DNA of 64,000 bases from Flexithrix dorotheae DSM 6795 (GTDB lineage: Bacteria; Bacteroidota; Bacteroidia; Cytophagales; Flammeovirgaceae), in contig NZ_KB903465.1 of assembly GCF_000379765.1 (NCBI RefSeq), positions 436,807 to 500,806 on the forward strand, written 5' to 3'. Below are positions 8,648 to 17,175 of the stretch, piece after piece; the first letter of the stretch is position 1; the number at the start of each line of letters is the position of its first letter. Position numbers and translations under genes: made by a program. The notes under the pieces were generated by a model. It was not told the origin of the DNA. It was given only the letters and a program-made list of their open reading frames with translations, and made no database searches.

Positions 8648-10282
8648 TTATTGATTTTCAATTTTTACCGCTTCATCGAATAAGGAAATAGCTTTTTCCA
8701 TAACATCATCCTCCTTATTATAAACAATATAAAATCCCTTTTCCCCCCATATTCTTCTGGCAACTAATGATTTTATTGTTGTTTCAATATATTTTTTCGA
8801 CTTGAGAAAATCTTTTTCCACATATTCCACACCTGAAGCTTTAGCAAATTTTATAAAATCACCCATTACCTCCTTATTGATATACATTTCCTTTTTAAAG
8901 TTCTCCAGCCCTATTTTTTCTAATTCCTCCTGTTTTTCATTAGCATATTCATAAGCAAATTCCACTATTGCATCATTTCTATTCAAATCTGAAAGATAAT
9001 CACTGGAATAGCTTGTGTCTAATGGGACAAAAAAATCGGGCATAATTCCTCCTCCGCCATAAACAGTCCTTCCTTTTAAAGTGGAATACTTAAGAGACTC
9101 ATCAAAATGAATACTATCTGCACTAAAATATTCCCCCTTCTGAAATCGGTTGCTTAGGTCATAGTTATAATTTTCCTGTCCTTCTTCATAAGATTTCTGT
9201 ATTGATCTGCCACTTGGGGTATAATATCTGGATATAGTTAATCTCAATTCAGAATGGTCGTCAAATTCAATTTGCCTTTGGACCAGCCCTTTACCAAAAG
9301 ACCTTCTTCCAACTATTAGCGCTCTGTCATTATCCTGAAGGGCACCAGAAACAATCTCTGAAGCGGAAGCACTGTTTTCGTTGATGAGCACGATAAGCGG
9401 ACCTTTTTCAAATTTCCCTGCCTTCCCAGCCTTTTCATACTCATTATATTGTTTCACTTTACCTTTTGTGTAAACTATTAGTTTTTCGTTATCCAAAAGC
9501 TCATCAGTTATAGAAATTGCCGTGTGCATATAACCTCCTCCATTATTTCTCAGATCGAGAATAAGCCTTTCCATCCCCTGATTTATGAGTGAGGTCAAAC
9601 CTTCATCAAATTCTTCATAAGTTTTACTGCCAAAAGCACTTATTTTGATATAGCCGGTTTTTTCATCAATTAAATAGCTTACCTCCACCGATTTTGTGGG
9701 AATCTTATCCCGCCTGATTGAAAAATGCAGGATATCCTCTGATTTCTTTCGTTTTACGCCCACTTCCACATTCGTTCCTCTTTCCCCTCTTAATTTACTT
9801 ACAACATCATTTTGTGAAATTCCAATTCCTGCTACATTCTCTCCATCTACCTCTACCAACTTATCTCCAGGTTGAATTCCGGCAATTTCAGAAGGCCCTT
9901 CCGGAATGGTTGATACCACATAAATCGTATCTTTAATAATTCTGAACTCAATACCAACACCTTCAAAGTTGCCTTGCAAGTGAGAATTGGCAATTTCCTG
10001 ATCTTTAGCGGGAATATAAGAAGTATGCGGATCCAGCTTGGTAAGCATCTGCTCAATAGCATATTCTGTCAATTCATCCATATCAACTGTATCCACATAA
10101 TATTTGTCAATATAATTGAGTAGGTCTTTTAATTTTTTGCTATTCTTAGAACCAATTCCAATAACTGGTCGGCCATTGTCAAACATGGTAGCACCAATAA
10201 ATATCCCTAAACAAAGTGATAAGGATAATAATATGGGCAATCTGATCAGGTATTTCGAATTCCTTTTTCTTTCCTCTTCCAT
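8648..10282 (-). CDS. S41-family carboxy-terminal processing protease (CtpA-like)
   Basis: A 544-residue periplasmic serine protease from the ATG at 10282; a longer frame reaches 10369 but would run into the IscA-like gene. An N-terminal membrane anchor (about residues 12-32) is followed by the tail-protease N region, a PDZ domain (about 95-180, GIQPGDKLVEVDGENV) and the S41 catalytic core. The Ser lies in NENSASASEI and the Lys in RSFGKGLV, the Ser-Lys dyad of CtpA/Tsp. A C-terminal helical region of about 130 residues follows. It starts 22 bases after the IscA-like gene, so the two are probably cotranscribed. It likely trims or degrades envelope proteins. Confidence 0.92.
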   Translation of the reverse strand: MEEERKRNSKYLIRLPILLSLSLCLGIFIGATMFDNGRPVIGIGSKNSKKLKDLLNYIDKYYVDTVDMDELTEYAIEQMLTKLDPHTSYIPAKDQEIANSHLQGNFEGVGIEFRIIKDTIYVVSTIPEGPSEIAGIQPGDKLVEVDGENVAGIGISQNDVVSKLRGERGTNVEVGVKRKKSEDILHFSIRRDKIPTKSVEVSYLIDEKTGYIKISAFGSKTYEEFDEGLTSLINQGMERLILDLRNNGGGYMHTAISITDELLDNEKLIVYTKGKVKQYNEYEKAGKAGKFEKGPLIVLINENSASASEIVSGALQDNDRALIVGRRSFGKGLVQRQIEFDDHSELRLTISRYYTPSGRSIQKSYEEGQENYNYDLSNRFQKGEYFSADSIHFDESLKYSTLKGRTVYGGGGIMPDFFVPLDTSYSSDYLSDLNRNDAIVEFAYEYANEKQEELEKIGLENFKKEMYINKEVMGDFIKFAKASGVEYVEKDFLKSKKYIETTIKSLVARRIWGEKGFYIVYNKEDDVMEKAISLFDEAVKIENQ

Positions 10283-10304
10283 TGTAATTATTTCTTCTCT
10301 TTGT

Positions 10305-10598
10305 TCAATTTTTTGTAAATGTGAATCCTTTTTCGTCTCTTCTTTCCACAAAATCCACCTCAAGGTCAAATAAATACATCATGTGTCTTTTATCTATTAA
10401 TATCTTGATGCCTTCAAATTCAAAACTTTCATCCTTCTCTCCAGGTTTATCAAATCCTAAAAAATATCCGGCAGCACCACATCCCCCTCCTTTTATGCCT
10501 ATTCTCAGGTAATACCCAACAGGAATTTTTTTATGCTCAATTATATTCTTGACTTCTGTGAAGGCTTGTTTAGTAATGATTAATGGTAATGTTTTCAA
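10305..10598 (-). CDS. HesB/IscA-like protein lacking the C-terminal cysteine pair
   Basis: A 97-residue A-type iron-sulfur-carrier homologue. The N-terminal half matches the family (LIITKQAFTEVKNII, then YYLRIGIKGGGCGAAGYFLGF). The conserved first Cys is present in GGGCGAAG, but the chain ends at GFTFTKN, where typical IscA/ErpA/SufA continue with the C-x-C cluster-binding motif. It therefore has one of the three usual ligands, so a canonical cluster-carrier role is doubtful; Bacteroidota may use this form for another purpose. It leads a two-gene unit with the S41 protease, and a candidate promoter lies at 10652-10685. Confidence 0.8.
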   Translation of the reverse strand: MKTLPLIITKQAFTEVKNIIEHKKIPVGYYLRIGIKGGGCGAAGYFLGFDKPGEKDESFEFEGIKILIDKRHMMYLFDLEVDFVERRDEKGFTFTKN

Positions 10599-11049
10599 TT
10601 TTTGTCTCTTTTTGTCACTAAACGTTTTTAATTGTTACTCAACTCATTTGCCAAAATTAAATTACTTCCCCTCTCCCTTTTCAAATGAGCCTACCAATTT
10701 TTCAAATTAAATCCAATTTAAAAATATCTTCATGCTTAAAAATAAAGCCGCTAATTTAAAAGTAGCATCCTTCAGGAGTAAAAACTCAAATTACAACTTC
10801 AAAGTTAATCAAAACAGGAATATGATTTTGCTACAAACTTATATCCATTTTAAATTCAATCAGGCAATTCCCGACTTCAAAGGTTTTTCCACTACTAACT
10901 TTTGAGGAAATGTAAAAAATTCTTTGCTTCCTACAGCGTAATTTCGTATATTCAATCCCTTCATTTAAAAACGTGCAAATACCAATAAACTAACAATCAA
11001 AATTGATTTTGTAATGTTCGATTTTGTTCCTCAAAAACACTAATAAACC
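10599..11049. other. intergenic region between divergent genes
   Basis: About 450 bases between the IscA-like gene (minus) and a small membrane-protein gene (plus). Apart from the candidate minus-strand promoter, I see no gene, repeat or hairpin worth naming. Confidence 0.4.
10652..10685 (-). promoter_or_regulatory. candidate Bacteroidota sigma-ABfr promoter for the IscA-like/ctp unit
   Basis: On the minus strand a TTTG (10685-10682) and a TAATTTTG (10659-10652) are separated by 22 bases, matching the TTTG / TAnnTTTG consensus of Bacteroidota. The predicted start near 10645 leaves a leader of about 45 nt before the IscA-like ATG. Confidence 0.35.
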
Positions 11050-11226
11050 ATGGCCGTAAAAGTTCCTAGCACCGAAAAACAAAGAAAGTTTGATATTAAC
11101 GAACAAAAAATTCCCGCTGATAATTCTTATCCCAAGGAATACGAGCCTATTATCACCTTAGGGGTAATGATGCTGGCTGTATTTATCATTAGTTTTTTTC
11201 TAATTCAGACAGGATTTTTTGGATAA
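11050..11226 (+). CDS. small single-pass membrane protein (58 residues)
   Basis: A 58-residue frame starting ATG GCC GTA at 11050 and ending TAA at 11226. The N-terminal 37 residues are polar and charged (TEKQRKFDINEQK, then DNSYPKEYEP); residues about 38-55 form one membrane helix (GVMMLAVFIISFFLI) and the end is short (QTGFFG). The clear split into a soluble head and a tail anchor, plus a strong terminator 65 bases downstream, suggests a real gene. No family is recognised; small subunits or accessory factors of respiratory complexes often look like this, but that is only analogy. Confidence 0.6.
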   Translation: MAVKVPSTEKQRKFDINEQKIPADNSYPKEYEPIITLGVMMLAVFIISFFLIQTGFFG

Positions 11227-11288
11227 TTTCCAGTCATACCCACCTATAAAATTTCAATTAAATAAACCACCGATTTCAAAGCAAAAAA

Positions 11289-11322
11289 AAAGCTTCAGGG
11301 TGCGCCCTGAAGCTTTTTTTTT
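11289..11322. terminator. strong bidirectional intrinsic terminator
   Basis: A perfect 10-bp GC-rich stem (11291-11300 with 11305-11314) closed by a TGCG tetraloop, flanked by an A run before and nine T after. It serves the small membrane-protein gene and the converging minus-strand gene. Confidence 0.92.
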
Positions 11323-11336
11323 GCACTGAACTAAAA

Positions 11337-12056
11337 TCATTCACCGGATTTGAAACTTTGGGCCGTATACACCTTTAACTCCCCAAACTCAACAATTTCC
11401 ATCCCTTCAGGCCTTAGCTCAATCCCAGGCAACAATGCACTATTGTTTAGCAAAAACACATTCTCCTTTAATTCTTCATAACTAAAAGCTCCTAATTTAA
11501 CTGTTTCACCAGCCGCATTGTATTCTGCTGGTAAAATTAGGGTTATAGCCTTAATTTCTGTTGATTTTATCTCATGGAATTGATCAAAAACAAATTCATT
11601 CCTTAATTCAAGAGAAAATACATCGGGAAAATGCTGGTCGTTGGCAGTGCCTTCAAGATTCCCGTCATTTTCATTTTCTTGAAGGAAAAAACTTTCATCA
11701 TAATTTATCCAGGATACACTATTTTCACCTGAGTATTTCGTCTTAAAATGCTGAATATCTTCCAGGGTTTTAGCTACTGCTTTTAAAAAAGTTTCTGACG
11801 TGTTTTTTTCTTCCAATCCATCACTTTTAAAAACCTGAATTTTTCCGGCTTTTACAGCAACCAGAATTTTTTCTATAATTTCCAAATCCTGGAAGTAAAA
11901 CAGGTTCTTTTGGGCATAACGAAAATCAGCTTTATACCCAGAAGAATTAATGTCTTTATTTGAGGCAAAAACTGAGGAGGTTGATTGAGAAAAAAGCTGA
12001 CTGGTGCAAAAAAGAGTAGTGCTTAAAAAGAATATAATTTTTAACATGGTTTTCAT
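11337..12056 (-). CDS. secreted protein, unknown function
   Basis: A 239-residue protein with a Sec signal peptide (hydrophobic region about residues 4-22, cleavage near QLFSQ). No named family is recognised. The mature part is mixed alpha/beta, with a helix IIEKILVAVKAGKIQVF and an acidic middle (ENENDGNLEGTAND). It may be an envelope or gliding-associated protein, but that is a guess. It is flanked by a strong terminator and a divergent barrel-protein gene. Confidence 0.65.
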   Translation of the reverse strand: MKTMLKIIFFLSTTLFCTSQLFSQSTSSVFASNKDINSSGYKADFRYAQKNLFYFQDLEIIEKILVAVKAGKIQVFKSDGLEEKNTSETFLKAVAKTLEDIQHFKTKYSGENSVSWINYDESFFLQENENDGNLEGTANDQHFPDVFSLELRNEFVFDQFHEIKSTEIKAITLILPAEYNAAGETVKLGAFSYEELKENVFLLNNSALLPGIELRPEGMEIVEFGELKVYTAQSFKSGE

Positions 12057-12238
12057 ATGTATTTATTCTAGTGATTAATCTATAGAACCGGGATTCCAAC
12101 ATTTATACCCGGTAAATCGATTTTAACAGTTGTTTACAATATCTTTGTTTTGATGTTCTCAGAAGGCAAAAACCTTACTCAAAACATACTTCCAATTTAT
12201 TTTACCTGAAAAAATTCAGCTTTATAACTACACTGCAA

Positions 12239-12886
12239 GTGAAAAAAAAGGTTTTCATTTTAATGATTTTTCTCCTTGGATACACAGGGTCCATTTATGC
12301 CCAGCAAGCTCAAAAAAAATTCTTGCTGGACTTCTCAGTTTCTATTGGCTCTGGCTGGTGGACCTACTACAAAGGAATAGACGAAAATGGAATTGACCGT
12401 GGGTGGGACAGAGCTGACACCTCACCCATTGCTGCAGGTGAAATTGGCTTTCTGGCAAGGTTTGGAAAAGTAAAGCCTGGTGTGTTCATTGGTATAGCAA
12501 CTTACTTTCAAGATGAAATGGATGCCTCAGATTTAACTCAACTCAATTGGGACCAATACCCCATTGGAGATAAATTTGTTAACTTCCTTAAGTTTGGCGG
12601 ACAACTAGAAATTGATATTCTTGAAAAAAAATCCTTTACATTAAGTCCAAATCTGAAGGCTGGCTCATTTTATATAGATACAGTGCATCCAGAAAAGGAG
12701 AATTTTGGAAGCAAATACTTTTTTGAAATTGGAATAAAGGCCGAAAAAGAATTTTCCAAATTCAGTTTATATATTCTTCCCAGAGGGAGTTTTATGACTA
12801 TTCAACCGCAAATGGAAAATGCCAAAGGAGAACTTCATAAAATATATGGGTATGGTGTAAATATAGGTGCAAGGTTAAACCTATAG
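12239..12886 (+). CDS. probable outer-membrane beta-barrel protein
   Basis: A 215-residue protein from a GTG start that is followed at once by a KKK signal-peptide n-region; the signal peptide ends near IYAQQ. The mature part alternates hydrophobic and polar residues with many aromatics and ends in NIGARLNL, a typical small-barrel pattern (about eight strands, OmpW/OmpX-like size). No specific family is recognised. A TATCTTTG -7-like element lies at 12140-12147. It converges with aat, with 12 bases between the stops. Confidence 0.65.
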   Translation: MKKKVFILMIFLLGYTGSIYAQQAQKKFLLDFSVSIGSGWWTYYKGIDENGIDRGWDRADTSPIAAGEIGFLARFGKVKPGVFIGIATYFQDEMDASDLTQLNWDQYPIGDKFVNFLKFGGQLEIDILEKKSFTLSPNLKAGSFYIDTVHPEKENFGSKYFFEIGIKAEKEFSKFSLYILPRGSFMTIQPQMENAKGELHKIYGYGVNIGARLNL

Positions 12887-12898
12887 AATGATGAGCTG

Positions 12899-13606
12899 TT
12901 AAAATTCAAAATCCACTCTAAAGATATCGTTCCAACTACCTTTGTAAAGGGGCAATTTGCTGTTTTTCTCCACAGATTTTAAAAAATCGAGTCTCGGGAT
13001 CATGGTTGCTCCCAAACTTTCAAGATGTCGCGTGTAAACCTGACAATCAATAAATTCAAAACCATGTTCCTCCAGGTTTTTAGCCAGATGAATGAAGCCT
13101 ACTTTTGAGGTATTACTAACTTTGGCAAACATTGACTCTCCGAAAAAACATTTCCCGAAACAACCACCGTACAATCCCCCTACCAATTCCTGATCCCTCC
13201 ATACTTCCACAGAATGAATAAACCCTATTTTATGTAATTCATAATAAGAATCAATAATTTCTTCCGAAATCCATGTTCCATTCTGCCCGGGCCGGTACAT
13301 CTCCTGACAACCTTTTATAACCCCGAGAAAATCCTTATCGAAAGTAACTTGATACTTGCCCGATCTCAAAATTTGTCTCATGCTTTTGGAAACCTTTACT
13401 TTTTCCGGAAACAAAACAAACCTCGGATTAGGTGACCACCACAAGATTGGCTCATTCGGGTTGAACCAGGGAAAAATCCCCATTTCGTAGGCTGTTAATA
13501 ACCGTTCTGGAGATAAATCTCCTCCAATAGCCAGCAGTCCCGAACTATCTGCTAAATAAGCTGGGGGAAAATAATTTTCATTTTTATCAAGTTCGAAAAC
13601 AGGCAT
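12899..13606 (-). CDS. aat: leucyl/phenylalanyl-tRNA--protein transferase
   Basis: A 235-residue enzyme that adds Leu or Phe from aminoacyl-tRNA to proteins with N-terminal Arg or Lys, marking them for ClpS/ClpAP degradation (N-end rule). The family signature is clear throughout: YFPPAYLADSSGLLAIGGDLSPERLL near the start, GIFPWFNPNEPILWWSPNPR, then NGTWIS, SVEVW, GGLYGG, FFGESMF and DCQVYTRHLESLGA. Full length and ATG start fit the family. It stands alone between a converging gene and a 145-base gap. Confidence 0.96.
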   Translation of the reverse strand: MPVFELDKNENYFPPAYLADSSGLLAIGGDLSPERLLTAYEMGIFPWFNPNEPILWWSPNPRFVLFPEKVKVSKSMRQILRSGKYQVTFDKDFLGVIKGCQEMYRPGQNGTWISEEIIDSYYELHKIGFIHSVEVWRDQELVGGLYGGCFGKCFFGESMFAKVSNTSKVGFIHLAKNLEEHGFEFIDCQVYTRHLESLGATMIPRLDFLKSVEKNSKLPLYKGSWNDIFRVDFEF

Positions 13607-13751
13607 TTATGGCTAAAGCGATTTTATTTAAGATAATACAGTAATAACTTATAAATAGTTTATAAATGAAAGAATTGATCAAAAGAAATTAGTATGAAAT
13701 AATCATTAGCTTTTATCTAAAATAATAACCAACCACCAATTTCAAAAACAA

Positions 13752-14975
13752 TTACTGAAAGTTGTTCTTTACGAAATTCAATATTTCAAGTACACGATCT
13801 CCCCGAAAGGTAGGTGCCTGGGCAACTATTTCGCCATTTTCCACTAAATATACTTTGTCAAAATGTTCGCAGAGTTCTCCCGCTTTGGCATGCCGGAAAA
13901 ATACAGGATCACCAATCTGAAAGGGGTAAGTGGACAAAATTGGAGTTTGTACTTCCCCAAATCCTTCACTTTCAATAGTTTTTACCTGTTGTGGAAGATA
14001 TGGTGAAGGCTGCTTATTTTTTCCAACCGGACCAGAAGCAATGAATCCGCCTCCATAGCAGGTATAAACTCCAGGTTGGGGAATACGAACCACCTCAAGA
14101 CCAAATGCGGCAGCTGGTTCGTGTTGAAAATTATGGTAATAGTCGAACAACTTAGAATTAAAGAAACCTGAACCAGCAGTTACCTCAGTGACTAAAGGTT
14201 CCTGAATTGAGGTTTCTATGCTACCTGTACCCCCTGCGTTTATTATTTCTAATTCCGCCCCTTCATTTCCTAGCATATTAATTATGGCAGTTCTTCTGTC
14301 TGCTACAATTTTTACCGATTTCGACTTTAAAAGGCGAATAACCGGATTCTTCAATCCATTTATGGGATCATTATCCGCTAACCCGGCAATTTGGGCTTCG
14401 TAACCCATTATGCCTTTTAGTTCTACATAATCACAGTTTTTGATTTTTTGATAAAGCTTCCTGGCTTCCTCTATCAACTTCAAAGATGAGCGGTAAACGC
14501 CAAAATAAATACCGGGAAAACGAGTAGTCATATCTATATCCAGACAAATTGGAATCTGAACCCCAGCTAATTTACCAACCTCATTTATCCTTTCCACATG
14601 TTCAGGCAAATCAACCATCAAAACGATTTTTTTACCCTTTTTTATTTCCAAAGCCAATTGATGGATATAAAACTCATCGACTACCGGATAAGCCAAAAGC
14701 AAGTTCTCCACACCATTTTGGGAGAGGTAAATGGTATCCTGAGCACAATAACTCATTACCCCGGCTACCTTTAATCCCGAATTCAATATTTTTTGAATTA
14801 CCGACAGACATCTTACAGATTTGCTGGCTACTCTAATAGGCTTACCTTCAGCTCTTTTCGAAATGTCAGTTATATTTTTTCTCAGTAAATCTAAATCTAC
14901 ATAAGCAAATGGAGCCGTGGTATTTTCAAAGATTTCTTTATAGTATTTATAATCTCTTTTGATCTCCATTTCCAT
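13752..14975 (-). CDS. PLP-dependent amino acid deaminase/aldolase-like protein (alanine racemase N-domain)
   Basis: A 407-residue fold-type III PLP enzyme of the D-threonine aldolase / D-serine dehydratase-like superfamily. The N-terminal TIM barrel starts with APFAYVDLDLLRKNI and carries the PLP Lys (Lys52) in RVASKSVR. The C-terminal beta domain has a GGGFIASGP loop and a metal-site-like HAKAGELCEHF segment (His and Cys), as in the Zn/Mn-dependent aldolase group. Substrate cannot be read from sequence; annotated relatives act on D-amino acids or beta-hydroxy amino acids. No operon partner is evident. Confidence 0.82.
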   Translation of the reverse strand: MEMEIKRDYKYYKEIFENTTAPFAYVDLDLLRKNITDISKRAEGKPIRVASKSVRCLSVIQKILNSGLKVAGVMSYCAQDTIYLSQNGVENLLLAYPVVDEFYIHQLALEIKKGKKIVLMVDLPEHVERINEVGKLAGVQIPICLDIDMTTRFPGIYFGVYRSSLKLIEEARKLYQKIKNCDYVELKGIMGYEAQIAGLADNDPINGLKNPVIRLLKSKSVKIVADRRTAIINMLGNEGAELEIINAGGTGSIETSIQEPLVTEVTAGSGFFNSKLFDYYHNFQHEPAAAFGLEVVRIPQPGVYTCYGGGFIASGPVGKNKQPSPYLPQQVKTIESEGFGEVQTPILSTYPFQIGDPVFFRHAKAGELCEHFDKVYLVENGEIVAQAPTFRGDRVLEILNFVKNNFQ

Positions 14976-15353
14976 AAAACAGTTAAAATCTCCTTAAAGA
15001 ACCAAATATAGCATTATCGGAAGGAATGTTCTTAAATCTATTTCAAACAAGTTTAGAATCAGCCAGGTTTAAATACAGAATAATTTTTCACAAAAGAAGA
15101 TAAAACCTTAATATTATGACTTAATTACCCCAATTATTCTTAGTAAAGAAAAAATAATAAGTTTTCGTTTTCTACTTATTCTTTTTGCCCAAAACGTCTT
15201 TGTTTTATCCTTGCGTAACACTGCTATGCACTTCAAGAACGCATGGTCTCAGGCAAATATAAAGGCGTATTAAAGCAAATTTTATTTTTTCAACTTTACT
15301 TACCTGTTTTTATATAAAGAATAAACACGTTTAATTAACTGAAACCCATAAAA
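14976..15353. other. intergenic region between divergent genes
   Basis: About 380 AT-rich bases separating the PLP enzyme (minus) from the DUF481 protein (plus). No gene, repeat or strong promoter match was found. Confidence 0.35.
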
Positions 15354-16367
15354 ATGAACTTTAGATTACTAATTTCTAGCCTGTTATTTCTATTTTTTTC
15401 AAATCAAATTTTTGGGCAGGCCGACTCACTAATTTTAAATAATAATAATGTACTGGTTGGAGAAATAAAGGATATGGATAGAGGAGTTCTTACCATGGAA
15501 ACCCCGTATAGCGATTCTGATTTTAAAGTAGAATGGAATGGGGTAAAAGAGATTTATACCGTAACCAGTTTTTTAATTACCCTCTCCGATGGTTCCAGGT
15601 ATAATGGGAGCCTGGAAACTGTGGAAAGTGGAAAAATTAGGATAAATGATGAGAGAGAAACGATTATTATTTCTCATAATGAGCTTGTTTTTTTAAAGTC
15701 TGTAGATGATGGTTTTTGGAGTCAGCTTTATGCTTCTGTGGATTTTGGTTACAGCATTACCAGAGCCAACAACCTCAAACAACTCAGCTTGAGAAGTAAT
15801 ATAGGATACCTTGCAGAGAGATGGTCGGCCGATATGTCCGTAAACTCGGTGAATTCCACTCAGGATAGTGTTGAAGCCATTAGAAGGCAGGACGGTAACT
15901 TTACCTACAGACAGTTTCTTCCCAAAGACTGGTTTTTGATTGGTCAATTAAGTTTTTTATCGAATACAGAACAAAAACTTGATTTAAGGACCAACGGCAA
16001 ATTAGGTATTGGTAAGTATGTCATTCATACCAATACTACTTATTGGGCATTTCAGGGTGGAGCTTCCTTTAACAATGAAAACTTCTCGAGTGAAGCTGCA
16101 GATAAACAAAGTTTGGAGGGATTTTTTGGTACAGAACTTAATTTGTATGATGTAGGAGATTTGTCCCTGCTCACTAAAGTTATTGCCTATCCTGGTATTA
16201 CAGAAAAAGGACGTTGGAGAGCAGATTTTGTATTTGATACCAAGTACGATCTCCCATTGGATTTTTACATAAAGTTAGGTTTTACACTGAACTATGATAA
16301 CCAGCCTGTGGTAGGAGCCAGTGCCACAGACTATGTATTCCAAACCACCTTTGGCTGGGAGTTATAA
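15354..16367 (+). CDS. DUF481-family outer-membrane protein
   Basis: A 337-residue exported protein with a signal peptide (cleavage near IFGQA). Residues about 25-115 form two short Sm-like beta units (NNNVLVGEIKDMDRGVL and LSDGSRYNGSLETVESGKI), each ending in an I-x-F/Y segment. Residues about 125-337 are a DUF481 (YdiY-like) beta-barrel with regular strand pattern and a final aromatic strand (FQTTFGWEL). Known relatives are outer-membrane proteins sometimes induced by salt or acid; function is otherwise open. It is monocistronic and followed by a hairpin. Confidence 0.82.
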   Translation: MNFRLLISSLLFLFFSNQIFGQADSLILNNNNVLVGEIKDMDRGVLTMETPYSDSDFKVEWNGVKEIYTVTSFLITLSDGSRYNGSLETVESGKIRINDERETIIISHNELVFLKSVDDGFWSQLYASVDFGYSITRANNLKQLSLRSNIGYLAERWSADMSVNSVNSTQDSVEAIRRQDGNFTYRQFLPKDWFLIGQLSFLSNTEQKLDLRTNGKLGIGKYVIHTNTTYWAFQGGASFNNENFSSEAADKQSLEGFFGTELNLYDVGDLSLLTKVIAYPGITEKGRWRADFVFDTKYDLPLDFYIKLGFTLNYDNQPVVGASATDYVFQTTFGWEL

Positions 16368-16376
16368 TCCTAAAAA

Positions 16377-16433
16377 TCATCCCATTTCAAAACTAATTTT
16401 GAATAAGAAAATTAATCCTTTGAAGTGGGATGA
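16377..16433. terminator. bidirectional stem-loop between convergent genes
   Basis: A 15-bp stem with one G-T pair (16377-16391 with 16419-16433) and a 27-nt AT-rich loop lies between the DUF481 gene and the acidic-tail gene. No long T-tract follows. Confidence 0.5.
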
Positions 16434-16439
16434 CACACA

Positions 16440-16790
16440 TTAATCTTCCTTCTCGTCATCATCATCTCCATCAGGAATTTGATCAGAGAGGTAGTCTATT
16501 TCTGAGTATTTATCCTCATACTCGCCTTTTGTATCATCTTTCAAAATGCCATCATCATCATAATCATCATCATCACTGATAATTTGCTGAGCTTCCTGAA
16601 CAGTCATTCTGATCAGATAGTGTTTATCTTCTGTTTCAAATGGCAAAGCGCTTACTTTTTTCCCTTCTTTGTTGGTAAAGGAAATTAAGTTTTGACTATA
16701 GCCATTTGGATAAACCAATTTTATTTGTTCCTGAATTTCAGTAGTAAGCTTCTCGTAATCCTTTAGGACTCTTGGTTTTTGATTACTCAT
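16440..16790 (-). CDS. small protein with acidic C-terminal tail, unknown function
   Basis: A 116-residue protein from the ATG at 16790 (MSNQKPRVL); a further upstream frame reaches 16832 but reads as low-complexity leader. Residues 1-75 look like a small folded domain (VLKDYEKLTTEIQEQIKLVYP, ISFTNKEGKKVSALPFE, HYLIRMT). From about residue 82 on, the chain is dominated by Asp and Glu (SDDDDYDDD, GDDDDEKED). The acidic tail could mimic nucleic acid or bind basic proteins or metal; no family name is assigned. Confidence 0.7.
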   Translation of the reverse strand: MSNQKPRVLKDYEKLTTEIQEQIKLVYPNGYSQNLISFTNKEGKKVSALPFETEDKHYLIRMTVQEAQQIISDDDDYDDDGILKDDTKGEYEDKYSEIDYLSDQIPDGDDDDEKED

Positions 16791-17175
16791 ATCTCTAAAT
16801 GTTATAAAAAAAAACAAAAATTTTTGATTCAATTCTGTAATGCATCAGAAGATTCTGGTCTGTTTATTGGAAACCTATATTGGATAAAAACCCTTCACAC
16901 ACATCACCAGAAATCTTTTCTGATTTTAAGGGGTAATTATAAAGAAATTATGGATTAAAAATAAAGTTAAACCACAAGTTTTTTCAGAAATATTTCATTC
17001 AAATTACAATACTAATTTGTAACAAAAATGTTGTTGTTTCCAAGTTCATTTTTAGATATTTTTTATTGAATTTAAGCCGGAATATTCTCTTATAAAAAAA
17101 ACTGGTATCACTTTAGTACTGAATTCCTCATTTCACTGTTGAAAGTATAACTTTGCACAAAGAATTGATTTTTTA
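16791..17175. other. intergenic region upstream of the 733-residue protein
   Basis: About 385 AT-rich bases between divergent genes. TAACTTTG at 17148-17155 matches the Bacteroidota -7 consensus and lies 20 bases before the ATG at 17176, so a very short leader is possible. No good -33 element is visible. Nothing else is recognised. Confidence 0.35.
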
